NCBI GenBank assembly: GCA_019671005.1
Contig: CM033718.1
Location: 3,348,001-3,412,000, forward strand
Direction: 5' to 3'
DNA: 64,000 nucleotides
DNA from: Hibiscus mutabilis
Lineage: Eukaryota; Streptophyta; Magnoliopsida; Malvales; Malvaceae
Translations under genes and position numbers: made by a program
Shown here: positions 36,983 through 49,087 of the stretch, one piece after another
Layout of the letters: every line of letters begins with the position of its first letter
Numbering within the stretch: position 1 is the stretch's first letter
The notes under the pieces: generated by a model
What the model saw: the letters and a program-made list of their open reading frames with translations, nothing else
The model's database searches: none
What the model was told of the DNA's origin: nothing

Positions 36983-39146
36983 CTAAGAAGCATCCTTGAC
37001 AATCCCCGGTTCTGCAACCTCGTGAACAAGATTCTTGGTGGACGGCAAACCGGCAATGACTTCAGATTCGATACCGCACTCATCGTCGCCCCTTTTGATC
37101 TTGAAGAAACCATCCTGTTCCGAGAAACACGATAGTCAACATTTGAATATCATAAAAACATTTTTTTAATTATTTAATGTGATTACAAAATAATATTGAT
37201 TTATAAAGAAGATTCGGTGGAAAACATGCATCACCCCAGCTTCTATTCCACTGATTTGCAAGAAGCTGCAGAGGAAAAGACGAAAAATATCAAGATATTC
37301 AATCAAGTTTATGATTTTGAGATCTTTGGCTGAAGATAAGAGCCATTCAAACATACCCAATAATCTTCTCCTTCGTCTGAAGTTCCCCATCCAATCAGCT
37401 TAACTGAATGCCCTTCCAGAACGCCACCTGTCACATGTTTGTAAACTCCCAACTTGTAGTGAGCAAAATCCTGTAAAAACAGCAAAGAAGCTTAGAATAT
37501 AAAAACTATGTTCTCGGACTCATTCAATTTTTCTTGAAATATTCGTGTCTGACACTTATTTCCGAAAACACGGCAGGTCATGAGTTCTTTCTTTACCTCA
37601 TAAACAGTGAACGAGACCTGAATCGGTCCGTTCTTATAAATCTCTGCTATGATATCAGCTGGATTTGACTCGACGTTATATGCATCGACACTGAAGTGTT
37701 TCGATTTCTTCCAGAGAAGGTTTCCCTTAACACACTTTTGCACACAGCTAGGAGTCGGATATATAGGCTCGCAACCGGGGTGAGAACAACCGATGGGATC
37801 GAAGTATGGATCACACTACAAGATGAAGCATGTAAGATTAAGGGGAAAATTAAGTTAAGCTATGATTTTAGCACTAAATCAAGGATATTATGGTTGTAAA
37901 AATGAATACCTGTTCAGTGACAACACCACTGCTCTTGAAATATTGCCATGCAGAGATTGGAAACCCTCCACCGCAACCACTTCCACAATCGTCACAGCAT
38001 GCAAGTAGATCATTAACAGACAGAGAAATGTTCTGTAATGAGAGATTTTGAAAGTAAAATCTTAATATCCACAAACTGTAAATGCTAGTATATCTTTTTC
38101 TTTCTTTCTTTTTTAAGGAAAAAGAAAAAATGAGTTTCATTTACCAAGCCAAAATGGGTACAGAAGCGATCAGTTAGTGCTTCAACAGCACGCAAGAACC
38201 ACAGTGACCCTGATCTTTAATATAGAAATCGATCCGAGAATTGATTCAACATCAATCCATTTTGATCAGAAAGACAAAAAAAATAAAATAAACCAGCACA
38301 TAACTCACCGAGAAGTCTTCCGATTGTGCTACAATTAGGCCAATCTGTTCGAGCATCGTAAGTAGTTGGTAATTTCAAGGATTTGTCATGAGTTACCACA
38401 GGAATGCTCATAAGTTCTTGCTTAGGTGTTGGTTTGACTCCAAGAAGGTGCTTAAACTCCCCAACCTATGCATCAAAACAACAAATTTGGACTAATAAGC
38501 ATAGAGAAATAACATCATTAACGAGAAAGATCGGTGATGAGGTCCGAAGTTGCCGACTTACAGTAATTAGCAAACCTCGGATTCAGGGCAGCTTTCCATC
38601 CAGCCTTGGGGTTTCCATTGACTTGTTTTACAATTGAATCCTACATGATCACGGTGAGAATAAATGCAAACTTCCGAAAATACAACATCAAATTGAGAAA
38701 ATACCTGAAGGATCCGAGAGTTAAGCTTGACTTCTGAAAGCTGTCCACAGCATTCACCTGCTGATAATACAGCTTCAACTAAGTTCAAAAATGCAAACTT
38801 TGGGGATGAACAATAACAATCGAATCAACGATTAATCTAGCAAACCACTGATTGCAGCCATATGCATAAAGCAAATCCACCAGCAGTAAAAAAAACTCCC
38901 CTGAAGTCTCTCGTTTAGAAAACAAGTTTTTGTTCATTTTATACTGAACTAGTTAATATCTTTGCATCAACACATGGTGAACTAAGAAAAAAAATAGTAT
39001 TTTCACCACTATTGCAGAAAATGAACAAAAAGCAGTATCTAATCGGACCGGATTACGAAAATGAAGGAAATATCAGAAAACACCTTTGGGTGAACCATGG
39101 AGAGAAGCAACAAAAAGGTAGCCAAAAACAACAGGGGGGAAGCCAT
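36983..39146 (-). pseudogene. Cathepsin B-like cysteine protease, copy 1 (pseudogene)
   Basis: ATG at 39146 opens an intact signal-peptide exon (MASPLLFLATF...). The last exon ends at 36983 (CGIESEVIAGLPSTKNL). Papain-family C1A proteases of this type act in vacuole and apoplast. Two lesions break it. One base is missing near 38745 in exon 2. A 10-bp deletion at 38191/38192 directly follows the catalytic cysteine codon (GHCGSC then shifted), removing WAF and the frame. Relative to copy 3 the intron after the 5-nt microexon is absent, ATCAG being fused to GGTCAC near 38205. The 3' half (VKGNLLWKKSKH, YKNGPIQVSFTVYE) remains open exon by exon and is more diverged from copies 2 and 3. A TATA-like tttatataaa lies near 39219-39228. 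Confidence 0.85.
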
Positions 39147-39289
39147 ATCCTTCGTTTCAAAAGAAAATGGCAAAGGAAATACTGAGGATTACAAGGTTTC
39201 CTACTGCTTGAGAGCTTCCTTTATATAAAGATTGTTAACAGAAACACCAAAGGAGCTTAAATGGTAAGCCAGGCAAGAAAAGAGTTCAA

Positions 39290-39745
39290 TATGGTAAGGA
39301 AATTAACAGCAGCAGGTTCAATATCATCATAATCTTTGAACGGAGGTTACACATTGTTGACCAATGAATGAGTTTTCATATCTCAGTATTAGCTGGCCAT
39401 TTAACACCGGTGTCGTCTTCTGTGGAGGTTTCAACAGCAGATTCTGAGTCCATTCCAATACTCAAATGCAATCAAAGTTACACACCTGTAATCTGAACAA
39501 AGAACAGAACTCTAAAACTGAGTGAAAATGGCATCAAAGAACAGAACAACAAATTTCGAGCAATGAAGTCATCAGAATGCTGCATTTTTTGAATAGTTAT
39601 TATAATTGACAACTACTATTGATGCTGAATGACTTTCAGTCCAAATTAAAAAAAAAAAAAAACTGGTATTGAAGATTACTGTTCCAAATGTTTTCTTTAT
39701 AAGTATAAATTTCATGGATAGCTAGTTTTGCATTGCTGTTGGGAC
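39290..39745 (-). pseudogene. PTEN first-exon and leader-intron fragment (copy 1)
   Basis: Reading on the minus strand, this matches 4440-4900 of the PTEN2-type locus across the start region (ctcaaatgcaatcaaagtta, aatctgaacaaag, aatttcgagcaatga, ttttgcattgct), the ATG (ATGGACTCAGAATCTGC) and part of exon 1. It retains the 10 bases missing from the main PTEN exon near 4465. Coding similarity stops after about 50 codons. The intron part is cut by the GAGTCGAG-rich element at 39746. Confidence 0.85.
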
Positions 39746-40375
39746 TATGGGTGTAAACGAGCCGAGTCGAGTCCGAGTAGTGCTGATCTCGACTTGGCTC
39801 GTTAAGAATTCGAGTCGAGTTCGAGCTTGACTCGAACTTGAGTGTGCTGAGCTCGACTTAACTCGTTAAGAATTTGAGTCGAGTTCGAATCGAGTCCAAT
39901 CGAATTAAATATTGACCGAGCCGGACTCAAGTAGCTCGCTATCTATCTTATTTCATTTACAGCTTTATTCATAATAATAACAATAATAATAATAATTATT
40001 ATTATTATTATTAATCAAATTGCATCTTTCATCATTGATAGAATAATATAAAAAATATTTTTACGCACCTTGTTAAAAAATTATCAATCCTAATCGGAGA
40101 AAAAAATACACAAAAATATAACAAAAATTAAACTAACATGACATAACAACAAAAAATAGCTAACCTACATTTTAGTTCATTTTAATTTTAATTTAATTTT
40201 AAAATTAAAAAATAACATATTATATTTTTGAGTAGCCCGCGAGCTTTTTGAGTCGTATATTAAGTAACTTGATTCGGCTTGTTAAGAATTCAAACTGAGT
40301 TCAAGCTCGAGTCAAATGTTGACCGAACTAAATTCAAATAGCTCATGACTGCCTCATCTTATTTACAATTTTAGT
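39746..40375. mobile_element. GTCGAG-rich interspersed element (copy 1)
   Basis: It opens tatgggtgtaaacgagccgag. Two similar modules rich in GAGTCGAGTTCGAG lie at about 39755-39965 and 40235-40370. Both end with the sequence agctcg...cttatttacaa/cag, and they flank an AT-rich core containing (AAT)n at 39970-40015. The left gtgtaaac and right tttaca ends are weakly inverted. This looks like a common non-autonomous plant repeat; the superfamily is not certain. It interrupts the PTEN fragment. Confidence 0.5.
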
Positions 40376-40764
40376 TGAGACAAATTCAAACCCTATATAC
40401 GTTGCAATTAAATTTTAATTTTATAACAAAATGGTCACTCGTGACAATTAAAAATTATATAATCACACAATCTTAGATCGAAAAAAAAAATTAGGCGGTT
40501 GGCAAGGAGATCATATAACACAATAGCAAGCCATTCCTGATGATAATTATAAGGCTAAAGTACAGTGGTAATTTATCAGAATTCATGTGGGTACATTACA
40601 TTATTATCTAAATATTATGAAGAAGAACATATCTACATACAGCATGATGTTCATCTTGCAGGGTGAGAGCATAACATTTGAAACCCCAGAAGTGGAAACA
40701 AACATAACAGTTCATGCACTAATAAAGTATGACATTAGGTAGGCCAGTCTAGATGAGCATTCTC

Positions 40765-42957
40765 TTAGAATGAAGCATCTCCGACGAATTCCGTATCAGC
40801 AACCTCGTAAGCAAGATTTTTGGTGGATGGAAAACCGGCTACAACTTCAGATTCAATACCGCACTCATCTACGCCCCTTATGATCTTGAAGTAACCATCC
40901 TGCAACGAGAAATAAGATGGTCAATGTTTAAGCATCATAGAGACGGGTTTTAAACGGATATGGAGACAAAGTTTGATGGAAAACATACATCACCCCAGCC
41001 TCTATTCCACTGGTTTGCAAGAAGCTGCAATGGAGGAAATGGTAAAATATCAAAATACTAACCAGAATCAGTATATGATTCTAAGATATTAGCCTAAAGA
41101 TATACCCAGTAATCTTCTCCATCATCTGAAGTTCCCCATCCAATCAGCTTAACTGCATGGCCTCCCAGAACGCCACCTGTCACATGTTTGTAAACTCCCA
41201 ACTTGTAGTGAGCAAAATCCTGTAAAAATCAGCAAAGAACCTAAGAATATAAAAACTATGTTTGCTCGGACTCTGCATTTTTCTTGAATATTTCTTGAAA
41301 TATTTTGAACACATGGATATGGGTATTCATTTTTCTTCAAACCATTTTGAAATTGCACAAGAGGAGGTCATAAGAAAAAGCATTGAGTTCTTTCTTTACC
41401 TCATAAACAGTGAAGGAGACCTCAATCGGTCCGTTTTTATAAATCTCTGCCATGATATCAGCTGGATTTGACTCGACGTTATATGCATCGAACACTGTAG
41501 TGTTTTGATTTCTTCCAGAGTTGGTTTCCCTTAACACACTTTTTCACACATTTGGGAGTCGGATATATAGGCTCGCAACCAGGGTGAGAACAACCGATGG
41601 GATCAAGTATGGATCACACTACAAGATGAAGAATACAAGATTGTAAGATTAAGGGGAAAATTAAGTTAAATATGATTTTAGCACTAAATCAAGGATATTA
41701 TGGTTGTAAAAATGAATACCTGTTCAGTGACAACACCACTGCTCTTGAAATATTGCCATGCAGAGATTGGGGAAACCCTCCACCGCAACCACTTCCACAA
41801 TCGTCACAGCATGCAAGTAGATCATTAACAGACAGAGAAATGTTCTGTAATGAGAGATTTTGAAAGTAAAATCTTAATATCCACAAACTGTAAATGCTAG
41901 TATATCTTTTTTTTTTTCTTTCTTTTTAAGGAAAAAGAAAAAATGAGTTTCATTTACCAAGCCAAAATGGGTACAGAAGCGATCAGTTAGTGCTTCAACA
42001 GCACGCAAGAACCACAGTGACCCTGATCTTTAATATAGAAATCGATCCGAGAATTGATTCAACATCAATCCATTTTGATCAGAAAGACAAAAAAAATAAA
42101 ATAAACCAGCACATAACTCACCGAGAAGTCTTCCGATTGTGCTACAATTAGGCCAATCTGTTCGAGCATCGTAAGTAGTTGGTAATTTCAAGGATTTGTC
42201 ATGAGTTACCACAGGAATGCTCATAAGTTCTTGCTTAGGTGTTGGTTTGACTCCAAGAAGGTGCTTAAACTCCCCAACCTATGCATCAAAACAACAAATT
42301 TGGACTAATAAGCAAGCAGAGAAATAACATCATTAACGAGAAAAGATCGGTGATGAGGTCCGAAGTTGCCGACTTACAGTAATTAGCAAACCTCGGATTC
42401 AGGGCAGCTTTCCATCCAGCCTTGGGGTTTCCATTGACTTGTTTTACAATTGAATCCTACATGATCACGGTGAGAATAAATGCAAACTTCCGAAAATACA
42501 ACATCAAATTGAGAAAATACCTGAAGGATCCGAGAGTTAAGCTTGACTTCTGAAAGCTGTCCACAGCATTCACCTGCTGATAATACAGCTTCAACTAAGT
42601 TCAAAAATGCAAACTTTGGGGATGAACAATAACAATCGAATCAACGATTAATCTAGCAAACCACTGATTGCAGCCATATGCATAAAGCAAATCCACCAGC
42701 AGTAAAAAAACTCCCTGAAGTCTCTCGTTTAGAAAACAAGTTTTTGTTCATTTTATACTGAACTAGTTAATATCTTTGCATCAACACATGGTGAACTAAG
42801 AAAAAAATAGTATTTTCACCACTATTGCAGAAAATGAACAAAAAGCAGTATCTAATCGGACCGGATTACGAAAATGAAGGAAATATCAGAAAACACCTTT
42901 GGGTGAACCATGGAGAGAAGCAACAAAAGGTAGCCAAAAACAACAGGGGGAAGCCAT
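40765..42957 (-). pseudogene. Cathepsin B-like cysteine protease, copy 2 (chimeric pseudogene)
   Basis: ATG at 42957, stop TAA at 40765. The 5' half equals copy 1, including the single-base loss in exon 2 and the 10-bp deletion after the catalytic cysteine (42004/42005). The 3' half equals copy 3 (stop context, catalytic-His exon and Asn exon). The switch lies within about 41465-41610, where bases alternate between the two parents. Additional private lesions: a C-run shortening in exon 1 near 42950, a 2-bp gain near 41770, and single-base indels near 41490 and 41611. It cannot encode a protease. Confidence 0.85.
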
Positions 42958-43139
42958 ATCCTTCGTTTCAAAAGAAAATGGCAAAGGAAATACTGAGGAT
43001 TACAAGGTTTCCTACTGCTTGAGAGCTTCCTTTATATAAAGATTGTTAACAGAAACACCAAAGGAGCTTAAATGGTAAGCCAGGCAAGAAAAGAGTTCAA
43101 TATGGTAAGGAAATTAACAGCAGCAGGTTCAATATCATC

Positions 43140-43560
43140 ATAATCTTTGAACGGAGGTTACACATTGTTGACCAATGAATGAGTTTTCATATCTCAGTAT
43201 TAGCTGGCCATTTAACACCGGTGTCGTCTTCTGTGGAGGTTTCAACAGCAGATTCTGAGTCCATTCCAATACTCAAATGCAATCAAAGTTACACACCTGT
43301 AATCTGAACAAAGAACAGAACTCTAAAACTGAGTGAAAATGGCATCAAAGAACAGAACAACAAATTTCGAGCAATGAAGTCATCAGAATGCTGCATTTTT
43401 TGAATAGTTATTATAATTGACAACTACTATTGATGCTGAATGACTTTCAGTCCAAATTAAAAAAAAAAAAAAAAAAACTGGTATTGAAGATTACTGTTCC
43501 AAATGTTTTCTTTATAAGTATAAATTTCATGGATAGCTAGTTTTGCATTGCTGTTGGGAC
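43140..43560 (-). pseudogene. PTEN first-exon and leader-intron fragment (copy 2)
   Basis: This is a near-exact copy of 39290-39745, carried along by the tandem duplication. A poly-A stretch near 43459 differs in length. Confidence 0.85.
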
Positions 43561-44190
43561 TATGGGTGTAAACGAGCGAGTCGAGTCCGAGTAGTGCTGA
43601 TCTCGACTTGGCTCGTTAAAATTGAGTCGAGTTCGAGCTTGACTCGAACTGAGAGTGTCTTGAGCTCGACTTAACTCGTTAAGAATTTGAGTCGAGTTGA
43701 ATCGAGTCCAATCGAATTAAATATTGACCGAGCCGGACTCAAGTAGCTCGCTATCTATCTTATTTCATTTACAGCTTTATTCATAATAATAACAATAATA
43801 ATAATAATTATTATTATTATTATTAATCAAATTGCATCTTTCATCATTGATAGAATAATATAAAAAATATTTTTACGCACCTTGTTAAAAAATTATCAAT
43901 CCTAATCGGAGAAAAAAATACACAAAAATATAACAAAAATTAAACTAACATGACATAACAACAAAAAATAGCTAACCTACATTTTAGTTCATTTTAATTT
44001 TAATTTAATTTTAAAATTAAAAAATAACATATTATATTTTTTGAGTAGCCCGAGCTTTTTGAGTCGTATATTAAGTAACTTGATTCGGCTTGTTAAGAAT
44101 TCAAACTGAGTTCAAGCTCGAGTCAAATGTTGACCGAACTAAATTCAAATAGCTCGCGACCTGTCTCATCTTATTTACAATTTTAGTTGA
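43561..44190. mobile_element. GTCGAG-rich interspersed element (copy 2)
   Basis: This is a duplicate of 39746-40375 with several small indels inside the GAGTCGAG modules. The (AAT)n core and the flanks are the same. Confidence 0.5.
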
Positions 44191-44576
44191 GACAAATTCA
44201 AACCCTATATACGTTGCAATTAAATTTTAATTTTATAACAAAATGGTCACTCGTGACAATTAAAAATTATATAATCACACAATCTTAGATCGAAAAAAAA
44301 AATTAGGCGGTTGGCAAGGAGATCATATAACACAATAGCAAGCCATTCCTGATGATAATTATAAGGCTAAAGTACAGTGGTAATTTATCAGAATTCATGT
44401 GGGTACATTACATTATTATCTAAATATTATGAAGAAGAACATATCTACATACAGCATGATGTTCATCTTGCAGGGTGAGAGCATAACATTTGAAACCCCA
44501 GAAGTGGAAACAAACATAACAGTTCATGCACTAATAAAGTATGACATTAGGTAGGCCAGTCTAGATGAGCATTCTC

Positions 44577-47419
44577 TTAGAATGAAGCATCTCCGGCGAA
44601 TTCCGTATCAGCAACCTCGTAAGCAAGATTTTTGGTGGATGGAAAACCGGCTACAACTTCAGATTCAATACCGCACTCATCTACGCCCCTTATGATCTTG
44701 AAGTAACCATCCTGCAACGAGAAATAAGATGGTCAATGTTTAAGCATCATAGAGACGGGTTTTAAACGGATATGGAGACAAAGTTTGATGGAAAACATAC
44801 ATCACCCCAGCCTCTATTCCACTGGTTTGCAAGAAGCTGCAATGGAGGAAATGGTAAAATATCAAAATACTAACCAGAATCAGTATATGATTCTAAGATA
44901 TTAGCCTAAAGATATACCCAGTAATCTTCTCCATCATCTGAAGTTCCCCATCCAATCAGCTTAACTGCATGGCCTCCCAGAACGCCGCCCGTCACATGTT
45001 TGTAAACTCCCGACTTGTAGTGGGCGAAATCCTGTAAAAATCACGAAGAACCTAAGATTACCAAACTATGTTTGCTCGGCCTCTGCATTTTTCTTGAAGT
45101 ATCCGTGCCCGAAGGCAACACTCATTTTGAACACATGGATATGGGTATTCATTTTTCTTCAAACCATTTTGAAATTGCTCATCAAGAGGAGCAGGAAACT
45201 CGATAAGAAAAAGCATTGAGTTCTTTCTTTACCTCATAAACAGTGAAGGAGACCTCAACCGGTCCGTTTTTATAAATCTCTGCCATGATATCAGCTGGAT
45301 TTGACTTGATCCTATATGCACCAACACTGTAGTGTTTTGATCGCTTCCAGAGTTGGTTTCCCTTAACACACTTTTTCACACATTTGGGAGTTGGAAATGC
45401 AGGCTCGCAACCAGGGTGAGAACAACCAACGTCATCGAAGTATGGATCACACTGCAAGATGAAGAATACAAGATTAAGGCACAAATTAAGGTAAGCTATA
45501 ATTTTAGTACTAAATGAGGCTAGATGTCCAGAAGGTTTAATCTAATACAGAGAAATCACCAGTTTTTAATGAAACAATCGTATCATTTCATGTTAGTCCG
45601 GGTATTCGTTTTTGTTTTTAAGTCCGTGTTTAACATTTTTATCCTACTATATACGGATACAAGTTTGGGGATATGACCCCCGAATACTTGGCAAACTTAT
45701 ACCTGTATCCACCACTCATAAACAAGTCTGAGTAACATAGTTTCCTAACATTATGCTTGTAAAAATCAATACCTTTTCAGTGACAACACCACGTCGCGCA
45801 AAGTATCTCCATGCAGAGATTGGATACCCTCCATCACAACCAGATCCACATAGAAAGCCACAGCAGGCAATAACATCATTAGCGGACAGAGATATGTTCT
45901 GTAATGAAAGATTTTGCAAGTAAAAATTAGTGTCCATGAACTATAAATGCTCTCTTTTTAAAAAAATGAGTTTCATTTACCATGCCAAAATGGATACAGA
46001 ACCGATCAGATAGCGCTTCAACAGCACCAAAAGCCCAGCAAGAACCACAGTGACCCTAAAGCATAAACACAGCTAAACATACTAAGATTTTAATTATACA
46101 AGAACAAGATATTAAAATTGAGAGAAATGAAAATGGAGTTACCTGATCTTGAATATCGAAATCGATCCGAGAATTGGTTCATCATATAAAGAAGAAAACA
46201 TCATCAGTCCAATTTGTTCAAAGTTGCAAAATTTTATAAACCAACACAAAACTCACCGAGAATTCTTCCGATTGTACTACATTGTGGCCAAGCTGTTCTA
46301 GCATCAAAAGTAGTTGGCAACTTCAAGGATTTGTCATGAGTTACAACTGGAACGCCCAGAAGTTCTTTCTTAGGTGTTGGTTTGACCCCAAGAAGGTGCT
46401 TAAACTCACCAACCTACGCAGCAGAACACAAAGTTGGAAATAATAAGCATACAAACATTGCGAACGGTGACAAGGTCTGGCAAGTTGCTGACTTACCGTG
46501 TAATTAGAAAACCTGGGATTCAGGGAAGCTTCCCATCCGGCCTTGGGGTTTTCATTTACTTTTTTTACAATTGAATCCTACATGATCATGGTCAGAGTAA
46601 AGAAATCAATGGAACTGGAACCATTCCCCCCCCCCCTCCTCTTAAACACATCAAATTGAGAAAATACCTGAAGGATCTGAGAGTTAAGCTTGACTTCTGA
46701 AAGTTGTTCCACAGCAATCACCTGCTGACAATACAGTATCAACCAAGTTCAAATTGCAACTTCGGGGGTTGAACTATACCAATCTAATCAAATAGTTAAT
46801 CAGCTAACAAAATCACAATTGAAGTGGCAAATTCGCTATTCGTTGGCATTCAAGCAAGCCAATAAGCAAAACTACCAGCAGCAAATAAGCTCCCCTGAAT
46901 TCTCCCGTTGAAAAAACCATTTCTATTTTATGTTTATATCCTTTCATCAAACACATGGTGAGCTAGGAGAGTAAAAACAAAACAATAATCTTTTCACCAA
47001 AATCAGCTCAAAAAAGTCAAACCATTTATGGGTTCCAATCTAAAATATTGAAAACGAGCTATACATAAAGCAAACAAACTACTAGCAGTAAATAAGCTCA
47101 TCTGAAGTCTCTCGTTGAGAAAAGAAAAACATTTCTTTTCAGTATATATCTTTTCACCACTATCAGCTTTAAAAAGTCAACAAATGAAGAGTTCCGATCT
47201 GAACGCTTGAAACCGATCTGGTAGATTCTTGGATATTAGTATTACCAATTATCAAAGTGAAAACAGTATCAAATCTACCCACATATATAAACCAAAAAAC
47301 AAATCGAAGAAAAATCGGACCCAAATTAAGAAAACGAAAGGAAGATCAGAAATTACCTTTGGGTGAACCGTGGAGAGAAGCAACGAGAAGGTAGCCAGAA
47401 ACAAAAGTGGGGAAGCCAT
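44577..47419 (-). CDS. Cathepsin B-like cysteine protease, copy 3 (intact)
   Basis: Eleven exons on the minus strand: 47357-47419, 46668-46721, 46497-46577, 46257-46413, 46143-46147, 45981-46055, 45773-45898, 45233-45451, 44918-45031, 44801-44836, 44577-44711. They sum to 1065 nt, 354 residues and a stop, with no in-frame break and GT/AG borders throughout. Residues 1-20 form a signal peptide (MASPLLFLATFSLLLSTVHP). The propeptide follows. The catalytic cysteine is in GHCGSCWAFGAVEALSDRFC, the histidine in GGHAVKLIGWG and the asparagine in NQWNRGWGD. Length fits plant cathepsin B (about 350-360). These enzymes work in vacuole or apoplast, in defence-related cell death and protein turnover. 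Exon 5 is only 5 nt (ATCAG) and is required for the frame. Unlike copies 1 and 2, the upstream TATATAAA is replaced by ctttttgttaaag near 47490. Confidence 0.93.
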
Positions 47420-47479
47420 ATCCTTCGTTTCCAAAGAAAAGGGCAAGAGGGATTGGGGATTACAAGGTACGTAATGCTT

Positions 47480-48349
47480 GGGAGCTTCCCTTTTTGTTAA
47501 AGATTGTTAAGAAAACGACAAAGGAGCTTAAATGGAGAAGCTTCAAAAGAGTCCCGCACTTCTAAGGAATCATTACGTGGTGGGGTATTTTATTGGTTTG
47601 TTTTGGGGGTTCATAGCAGCAGTGACGTCGAAACGATGGGAAAAACCTGACACCCATTTTCGTAGCATCTTAGCTGCCTGCTTTTGCTAATTCTATCTAA
47701 TAAGACATAGGAGTATATTTTTTTTTCTGCCAATATCTTATCCGATTTTTCTCGCGTGGACGTTTCGGACAGCTTCAGAGTTGTGTCTTAAAAAATGAAT
47801 GAGCGGTGCTAACAACTGCTTTTGGTTGGTGGTTTTTAACTATCTTACAGTTCTCTCCTAGCTGTAAATCAACCAGTAAAAAGTTTAATCTATTGATGTA
47901 TTTTATAGCTCTTAATAATAATTTTGATAATATTTTTATTATAGTTTTGACACGTTTAATTCGAAAGTTTTAGATAAAAATGAACAATAAAATGAAATTT
48001 AATAGTGTAAATTCAGGACAAACCAATAAGCAGTGGAAGGGCACCCTACCATCAAATTGTTTAGTTTAATAATGTTTTAAATCCTTATCAGTTTAAATTG
48101 TAATCATTTAAATTTTAATCTCTCAATTCTTGAGTTTAACTATTTAATAATTTTTTATTATTTTAAAATTATATAACTTAACTCCTCCCAACATTATCTT
48201 AATTCCATCCCTATATAAATTTAAATATTAAATGATTTTGAAACCTCTAAGATCAAAAACAGAAGCTCAAATTTTTGGGATTCATAGTTTCCATTAGTAT
48301 ATAACTTTAACACTAAGGCTTATATCTTGTTTAATAAACACTAAGGCTT
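47480..48349. other. Intergenic upstream of cathepsin copy 3
   Basis: The first 50 bp upstream of the ATG region still matches the copy 1 and 2 promoters (aagattgttaa, aaaggagcttaaatgg) and then diverges. No gene was recognised. Confidence 0.5.
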
Positions 48350-48645
48350 ATATCACAAATAAATATCTAAAGTATATTAATTTTTTTTATTTATATACCT
48401 AAAATATTTTTTAGTCAAAATAAGTATTTAAAGTATTTTTTCCTGTTAAAGTAGGTACTTAAAGTATATATTTCGTTTGTCAAAATAGGCACTTAATGTG
48501 TTTTTTAATCAATGTCATATGTCAACTTTTAGGAATGTATATGAAAAAATATATTTTAGGTATTTATTTCAATCAAAAAATACTTTAGGTACATAAATGA
48601 AAAAGTTGATATAATTTAGGTTTTTTTGTAATATATGCCTAAAAC
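48350..48645. mobile_element. Foldback MITE-like element
   Basis: The arms at about 48353-48440 and 48545-48642 are inverted repeats of roughly 85 bp. The left arm reads atctaaagtat...atacctaaaatattttttagtcaaaataag. The right arm, inverted, reads acctaaattata...gtacctaaagtattttttgattgaaataa. The loop contains two further aaagtaggtacttaaagtata units. It is non-coding. Confidence 0.6.
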
Positions 48646-48767
48646 TAATTATGTGAATAAATGTACAATTAAGTGAGAAATATATAATCATATATTTTAA
48701 TAAAAATGTAATAATAAAGATTAATTTAATACTATAATAAATAATAAATATATGGAAAAATATATCA

Positions 48768-49087
48768 TGCACTGGCGGTGGAAATTTTTAATTCTACAAG
48801 CGCTTTAATTTTAGGGTTTAAGGGTTTAGGTGTAGGGATTTAGAATTTAGGGTTTAGGAATATAATTTAGGGTTTAAGGGTTAGGATTTAGTTTGTAGGG
48901 TAATATGGTGAGGATTTAGGTTTTAATCTATAAACCTTAAATTATAACCCTAAATTGTAAATTTCAACCACAATCCCTAAATTCAAAACTTATACACCTA
49001 AACCCCTAAATCATACGCCCTAAACTAAGTTCTTAAACTCTAAAACTAAGGCACTTGTAGAAACTTTTAATTTTCACCGCCAGTGCA
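48768..49087. mobile_element. MITE with 47-bp terminal inverted repeats and telomere-like interior
   Basis: The left end TGCACTGGCGGTGGAAAT... and right end ...CACCGCCAGTGCA form terminal inverted repeats of about 47 bp with few mismatches. A 3-bp target duplication (tca) lies at 48765-48767 and 49088-49090. The interior is imperfect TTTAGGG units in the left half and CCCTAAA units in the right half, so the whole element folds back. A 3-bp duplication fits CACTA or PIF/Harbinger families; which one is undecided. Confidence 0.75.

Larger units (their letters stand above)
37830..41470. repeat. Tandem duplication unit 1 (partner of 41620-45280)
   Basis: The 5' half of cathepsin copy 1, the following spacer with PTEN fragment and GTCGAG element, and the 3' half of copy 2 recur nearly identically about 3.81 kb downstream. 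The second unit is the 5' half of copy 2, the spacer, and the 3' half of copy 3. Similarity is much lower outside these limits. Confidence 0.85.
41620..45280. repeat. Tandem duplication unit 2 (partner of 37830-41470)
   Basis: This is the second member of the direct repeat. Differences from unit 1 are mostly single-base indels in homopolymers and a few substitutions in the GTCGAG element, so the event is recent. Confidence 0.85.
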
